Positions 60,945 through 64,000 of a stretch of DNA of 64,000 nucleotides are shown here, one piece after another. Each line of letters opens with the position of its first letter. Positions within the stretch are counted from its first letter, which is position 1. The DNA is from a bacterium (GTDB lineage Bacteria; Desulfobacterota; DSWW01): contig JANQFG010000034.1 in the NCBI GenBank assembly GCA_028277985.1, forward strand, positions 1 through 64,000, written 5' to 3'. The translations under genes and the position numbers were made by a program. Under the pieces are notes generated by a model. The model was given only the letters and a program-made list of their open reading frames with translations, was not told the origin of the DNA and did no database searches.

Positions 60945-60959
60945 GCCGAGGATCTCGGC
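60945..60959. promoter_or_regulatory. Second small hairpin after the RiPP precursor gene
   Basis: GCCGAG, 3-nt loop, CTCGGC; no T run follows, so it is a stability or attenuation element rather than a clear terminator. Confidence 0.35.
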
Positions 60960-61007
60960 CCTGCAGTCGTCTCCAGGCAAGGGCGCCCCCATTTGTTGAG
61001 ATCCGGT

Positions 61008-61226
61008 TTATTCTGAGCCCTCGTCGTCCGGCTTGTCGCTCCCGCAATTGCCCGACCCGCAGTTTCCGCTGCCACATTGACCGTCGGCTCCCTTGGCCAG
61101 GGTGTGAATGTCCGCCCTGTCCGCTCTCGCTTCCGCTTGGGTCCCGGCGTTCGCCTGGAGGGACAACCCTCCGAGACTGATGGCAACCGCCAGTGCCCCC
61201 GTGCTCAGTATCTTGTTTGTTTTCAT
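61008..61226 (-). CDS. Secreted Cys-repeat RiPP precursor, HvfA-like
   Basis: 72 residues from the ATG at 61226, with AGAGGAG upstream (an open frame to 61268 lacks a site). Residues 1-27 are a Sec signal peptide with hydrophobic ALAVAISLGGLSL and cut ANA/GTQ. A charged linker follows (AEARADRADIHTLAKG). The core has three xGxCG units in tandem, DGQCG, SGNCG, SGNCG (Cys51, 56, 61; period five), and an acidic tail. HvfA peptides carry EGKCG repeats that are made into oxazolone-thioamide copper ligands; here the repeat is S/D-G-N/Q-C-G. It is first in an operon with DUF692 and DUF2063 genes. Modification and metal are inferred, not shown. Confidence 0.82.
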   Translation of the reverse strand: MKTNKILSTGALAVAISLGGLSLQANAGTQAEARADRADIHTLAKGADGQCGSGNCGSGNCGSDKPDDEGSE

Positions 61227-61272
61227 CAGGAACTCCTCTTTTCGGTCTTGTGGTTGACTCTTGCCCATCCAT

Positions 61273-61298
61273 TTCGACGCCCGGCACGGAAAGGTTAC
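61273..61298 (-). promoter_or_regulatory. ECF-sigma-type promoter for the RiPP operon
   Basis: Read on the minus strand: GTAACC, 16 nt, CGAA. As I recall it, this is the form of the promoter used by the ECF factor SigF for the bufferin operons of Caulobacter. The start would fall about 40 nt before the precursor ATG. No ECF sigma gene is in the window. Confidence 0.6.
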
Positions 61299-61359
61299 AC
61301 GGGAGATCCCCTGTCACGTTTCGATTCACTTGAGTTCCGTCGCCCCCGCCGGCGAAAAC

Positions 61360-61388
61360 TTGACCTGAAGGGAAGCTATGTGTATAGA
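61360..61388 (+). promoter_or_regulatory. Sigma70-type promoter for vapBC
   Basis: TTGACC, a 17-nt spacer and TATAGA. The start would be near 61395, with the vapB ATG 33 nt further on. Confidence 0.7.
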
Positions 61389-61396
61389 ATGTGTAT
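61378..61396. promoter_or_regulatory. Candidate VapBC autoregulatory operator
   Basis: ATGTGTAT occurs at 61378-61385 and again at 61389-61396, one helical turn (11 bp) apart, covering the -10 box of the vapBC promoter. VapB-type antitoxins usually repress their own promoter; this fits. Confidence 0.45.
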
Positions 61397-61427
61397 GAAC
61401 TCGACCCTACCCGACGGAGGCTGAGCC

Positions 61428-61631
61428 ATGAGAACCAACATTGTTATTGATGATGACTTGCTCGCGGACGCCTTCTCCGTGAGTGATGCCAAGACGAAGA
61501 AAGAATTGATCCACGAGGCGCTGCGGGACTATGTCCGGCTCAGAAGACGCAAGGACTTGACAGACCTCTCCGGTAAGGTCCGATTCATCAAAGACTATGA
61601 CCACAAGAAAATGCGGAAGACTAGGACATGA
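61428..61631 (+). CDS. vapB: VapB-type antitoxin (DUF2191/ribbon-helix-helix)
   Basis: 67 residues; RTNIVIDDDLLADAF is the beta-strand-helix start of the short VapB family, with KTKKELIHEALRDYVRL as the second helix. The C-terminus (DLSGKVRFIKDYDHKK) should wrap and block the toxin. GGAGG precedes the ATG. The stop overlaps the toxin ATG as ATGA, giving tight coupling. Confidence 0.9.
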   Translation: MRTNIVIDDDLLADAFSVSDAKTKKELIHEALRDYVRLRRRKDLTDLSGKVRFIKDYDHKKMRKTRT

Positions 61632-62035
61632 TCCTTGTTGACACTTCGGTCTGGATCGATGTCCTAAGAGACAAAAAGGGAGACATCGTCCGGGCGTTTC
61701 GAGAAAGGATAGGGGAAGGAACCTGCGTGCTGACGAGGTTCACCCAGATGGAACTCCTCCAGGGCGCCCGGAACGAGCAGGAGTGGAACGCTCTCGACGA
61801 GTACCTTGGAACTCAGTATTACCTCGAGGCATCCGAAGGGACCTGGCGAAACGCCGCACGGATCTACTTCGAACTCCGCCGAAAGGGAGTCACAATCAAC
61901 AGTCCGATCGACTGCTGTATTGCGCACATCGGGATGGAGTACGGAGCGCTCCTCCTACATCGTGACCAGGATTTTTCCAGGATGGCTCGTCGCCTTCCCT
62001 TGGAGGAAGAGTTCTTTAAATACGAAAACCGTTGA
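61628..62035 (+). CDS. vapC: VapC-type PIN-domain ribonuclease toxin
   Basis: 135 residues. Conserved acids are present: Asp5 in LVDTSVWIDVL, the Glu in FTQMELLQGA (about 43), Asp in SPIDCCIAHIG (about 98) and the final Asp in LHRDQDFSRMA (about 116), the four-acid Mg2+ site of PIN nucleases. VapC toxins cut specific tRNA or rRNA sites. It ends 6 nt before the convergent GltS gene. Confidence 0.93.
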   Translation: MILVDTSVWIDVLRDKKGDIVRAFRERIGEGTCVLTRFTQMELLQGARNEQEWNALDEYLGTQYYLEASEGTWRNAARIYFELRRKGVTINSPIDCCIAHIGMEYGALLLHRDQDFSRMARRLPLEEEFFKYENR

Positions 62036-62041
62036 CCTCTG

Positions 62042-63364
62042 TCACGAACGCTTCATCCAACGCACCAGGAACGACACGAGGACGGCAGCAGCGATCGTAA
62101 CCCCCGCAAGTATTCCCGAATGGCCGCTGAGGATGATTTGGGGTGCGAAGGCGACCAGACTGATCTCGACGGGAACCACAAAGAGATAGGCAAGGGCGAA
62201 GTCGTTCAGCGCCCGCGATCCGTTCTCCGAATCGACGATCCTCAGCAGGGTGATCCCCAGGGCGGTAACGCCAGTAATCCATCCCCAGGTGAACAGGGAC
62301 TTCTCGAACCAGTAGGTCTCGAAGAACCTGGGGCCCATCCAGAAGAAAATCAGGGCACACAGGGCGAGTCCAAAGAGGAAAAGGAGCGCGAGAGGAAAGG
62401 CGTATTTGATCACGATCGTGATCTTGATCGAGGCGATGCCGAAAACGACCAGGATGTCGGTCAGGCCTCCGGCGAGATGAGACACGGTCCTCGCGTCCAC
62501 GTAGCGGATGGCACGGCTGTTGTGAAGACCCTTTGCGAGTACGAGAGAGACCACGTAGGCGACGCAGAAGACCGGCAACCGGAACTGCGGGAGGAACTTG
62601 CCCCACCAGGAGCTGAGAAAATAGCCGCCCACAGCGGCACAGCACACGAGGCAGAAATGAAAGGCCAGCGTGTCGATCGACGTGGATGAAACGGTCTCTT
62701 TGCCGACCGATTTCCGATCTTCCTCACCGACCAAGCCGGTGCGGATCTCTTCGGGCAGGTCCTGAAACCGGGTGATGAACCCTGCGTGTCCGTAAGCGGT
62801 TCCCCACTTGATCAGGACCATCCCGCCGACGATTGCACTCAGGATCCCGACCGTCGCGGACGTCATGGCAAGGGAGGTGGCCTCGGACCAGCCGAGGCCG
62901 TTGAAGGTCTCCCCCACGGCCGCCGCCGTGCCGTGCCCGCCCACGAAACCGCAGGCAAGCACTGCGCCGAAGCCCGGGTTGAGATCCGGCCACAATTGCC
63001 GAAGGAGCAGAATCGTGAACAGGACGCCTGCGCCCCACTGCAGCAGAGTGGCCACGGTGGAAAAGGCCCACATGTCCGAGAGCTGTCGAGAAGTACCCTT
63101 CCGCTCTACCCTCTCCGAAGCCAGGGGAAGGGAGGCGAAGACGAGTGCGATAAGGATGCCGGGGTAGGATGCAAAGGCCTCCGACAGTTTGAGGACGTTT
63201 GCCCCGTTCGGGCCGAGAGCGAGGCCAAGGAACCCTCCGATGACGCTGGCCGGAAGGAACAGGCGCTGGAGAAGGCCGAGCCTGGACCGCAGAAGCTGGC
63301 CGGTCAGGAGCAGGAGACCGGCGATTCCCAAGTCCGCAAAAAGCTCCCAGGGTGAAATGGCCAC
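62042..63364 (-). CDS. gltS: Sodium/glutamate symporter, GltS family
   Basis: 440 residues from a GTG with AAGGAG upstream. About ten to twelve hydrophobic segments include the two GltS reentrant motifs: FVGGHGTAAAVGETF (about 140) and the second-half counterpart VSHLAGGLTDILVVFGIAS. Family members import glutamate with Na+. The cytoplasmic loop between the halves is long and charged (EEIRTGLVGEEDRKSVGKET). An open extension to 63442 is coded by a dispersed repeat, not the protein. Confidence 0.9.
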   Translation of the reverse strand: MAISPWELFADLGIAGLLLLTGQLLRSRLGLLQRLFLPASVIGGFLGLALGPNGANVLKLSEAFASYPGILIALVFASLPLASERVERKGTSRQLSDMWAFSTVATLLQWGAGVLFTILLLRQLWPDLNPGFGAVLACGFVGGHGTAAAVGETFNGLGWSEATSLAMTSATVGILSAIVGGMVLIKWGTAYGHAGFITRFQDLPEEIRTGLVGEEDRKSVGKETVSSTSIDTLAFHFCLVCCAAVGGYFLSSWWGKFLPQFRLPVFCVAYVVSLVLAKGLHNSRAIRYVDARTVSHLAGGLTDILVVFGIASIKITIVIKYAFPLALLFLFGLALCALIFFWMGPRFFETYWFEKSLFTWGWITGVTALGITLLRIVDSENGSRALNDFALAYLFVVPVEISLVAFAPQIILSGHSGILAGVTIAAAVLVSFLVRWMKRS

Positions 63365-63383
63365 GGCTGACTCCTTTCGTCTG

Positions 63384-63435
63384 CACGTCATTCCTGCGTG
63401 GCTTGTCCCCGCGAAGGCGGGGGCGGGAATCCCTC
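63384..63435. repeat. Dispersed palindromic repeat (GTCATTCC...GCGGGAAT family)
   Basis: GTCATTCC and GGGAATCCC ends enclose a perfect 6-bp hairpin (CCCCGC, GAAG, GCGGGG at 63407-63422); ATTCC/GGAAT at 63390 and 63426 form an outer stem. This is a common non-coding repeat of proteobacterial genomes. It covers the end of the glycosyltransferase gene. Confidence 0.75.
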
Positions 63436-64000
63436 GGCACACCCAGCCAATAGATCCCCGTCCACGCGGTAGTATTCTTCATATAGGGCGGTCGTGTCCG
63501 GCACCTCGTCTGTCCAGCGACGACGAAGGAGGTAACCGACCACCCTCTCCACAACCGAACGAACCACCGGCATTGTACCCTGCCGGCCGTATCTTCTGGT
63601 AGAGACCTGGAGCGTTGCCGCCGTCCAGACCGGGATTCCGGCATCGTTCATCCTCACAGCCGTCTCCACATCTTCCATCAAGGGGATCGAGGGCACTTCG
63701 ACTCGTCCCCGCCGGAACCATTGCCCCTGGTCCCCAAAGCTCAGCCCGAACAGAGCGGTCTTGGCATTACTCGCCACCGATACGATCTTCATCTTGAGAC
63801 CGGCCCCTTCGTATCGCAGCCGAAAGGCACCACCCGGTGCGTCCGGATAGGCGGCGGCCGTCCGCTGAATCTCGGCAAGCGCGCCTCGAGGCACCAGGTT
63901 GTCGGCGTGAAGGACCCATACCAGATCCGTATCCAGTTTTCCAACCCCTGAGGCAATCTGGGGCCCGCGGCCCCGGCCGGGGGATTCCACCACACGGGCA
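63388..64000 (-). CDS. GT2-type glycosyltransferase (TIGR04283-like), C-terminal part
   Basis: At least 203 residues; the start is beyond the right edge, since the frame stays open to the last base (GTG at 63993 is internal). The first visible part reads SPGRGRGPQ, then VWVLHADNLVPRGALAEI, the GRxxQ and HAD metal-sugar motifs of the TIGR04283 transferases. RSVVERVVGYLLRRRW is in the C-terminal helical region. The last residues (GFPPPPSRGQATQE) come from a dispersed repeat, so the original stop has been lost or replaced. Confidence 0.8.
   Translation of the reverse strand, partial: ARVVESPGRGRGPQIASGVGKLDTDLVWVLHADNLVPRGALAEIQRTAAAYPDAPGGAFRLRYEGAGLKMKIVSVASNAKTALFGLSFGDQGQWFRRGRVEVPSIPLMEDVETAVRMNDAGIPVWTAATLQVSTRRYGRQGTMPVVRSVVERVVGYLLRRRWTDEVPDTTALYEEYYRVDGDLLAGCAEGFPPPPSRGQATQE

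Noticed and set aside
1..64000. tRNA, rRNA or prophage genes
   Set aside because: No cloverleaf-like arm sequences, rRNA signatures, integrase or phage structural genes were recognised by eye; a covariance-model scan would settle the RNA part.

Overview
The window looks like a chromosomal segment of a GC-rich anaerobic bacterium, most likely a Desulfobacterota (delta-proteobacterial) relative. This is an inference from gene content: a fused two-domain acyl-CoA dehydratase activase, an NDP-forming acyl-CoA synthetase subunit, a molybdopterin oxidoreductase, DUF169, a Cys-rich membrane protein of a kind I associate with anaerobes, and REP-like palindromes. I saw no rRNA, tRNA, transposase, CRISPR array or prophage genes.

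Left part (1-12.4 kb). A TetR regulator sits between two ATC-hydrolase-family genes. To its left lie one of these and a truncated DUF924 gene; to its right is a divergent operon of the second ATC-hydrolase paralogue, an AlaE-type amino-acid exporter and a metal-dependent amidohydrolase, with a clear sigma70-type promoter and operator-like half-sites between. Three secreted proteins of unknown function follow, then a molybdopterin oxidoreductase behind a promoter and a near-perfect operator palindrome, a cluster of REP-like palindromes and a hexapeptide acyltransferase.

Middle (12.6-43 kb). The 1407-residue acyl-CoA dehydratase activase is followed by a PMT-like membrane glycosyltransferase, a YdcF-like protein, an alpha/beta hydrolase, a SprT-DUF2786 protein, a LOG-family protein and a penicillin-acylase-family lipoprotein. 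Next is a 3983-residue secreted RHS/YD-repeat protein with dockerin-like, PKD, FG-GAP, PASTA and MopE-like segments, including a 2.4-kb internal duplication. Downstream is an operon of a phosphoesterase, a YaiI protein, a Nif3-like protein and an unusual LuxR-type regulator with a four-Cys Fe-S motif, then a lipoprotein and a geranylgeranyl-reductase-like flavoprotein.

Right part (43-64 kb). Two Hsp70-like proteins and a DUF2760 protein, normally neighbours in other genomes, are split: a DUF3731-type Hsp70 with an acyl-CoA synthetase at 43-47 kb, and a DUF2760-Hsp70 pair at 55-58 kb. Between them are a PAP2 phosphatase coupled to a rhodanese, a half-size permease, a Cys-rich membrane protein, PhzF, a YkgJ-type protein, an eight-repeat solenoid protein, a cytidylate-kinase-like protein and a DUF169 protein.

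The most interesting system is at 59.0-61.3 kb: a small secreted Cys-repeat peptide (three xGxCG units), a DUF692 (MbnB/HvfB/BufB) enzyme and its DUF2063 (HvfC/BufC) partner. The peptide gene follows a sequence, GTAACC-N16-CGAA, matching the ECF sigma motif I recall for Caulobacter bufferin genes. I read this as a Sec-exported, thiol-modified RiPP for copper or another metal. A VapBC toxin-antitoxin pair, a GltS symporter and a partial glycosyltransferase close the window.
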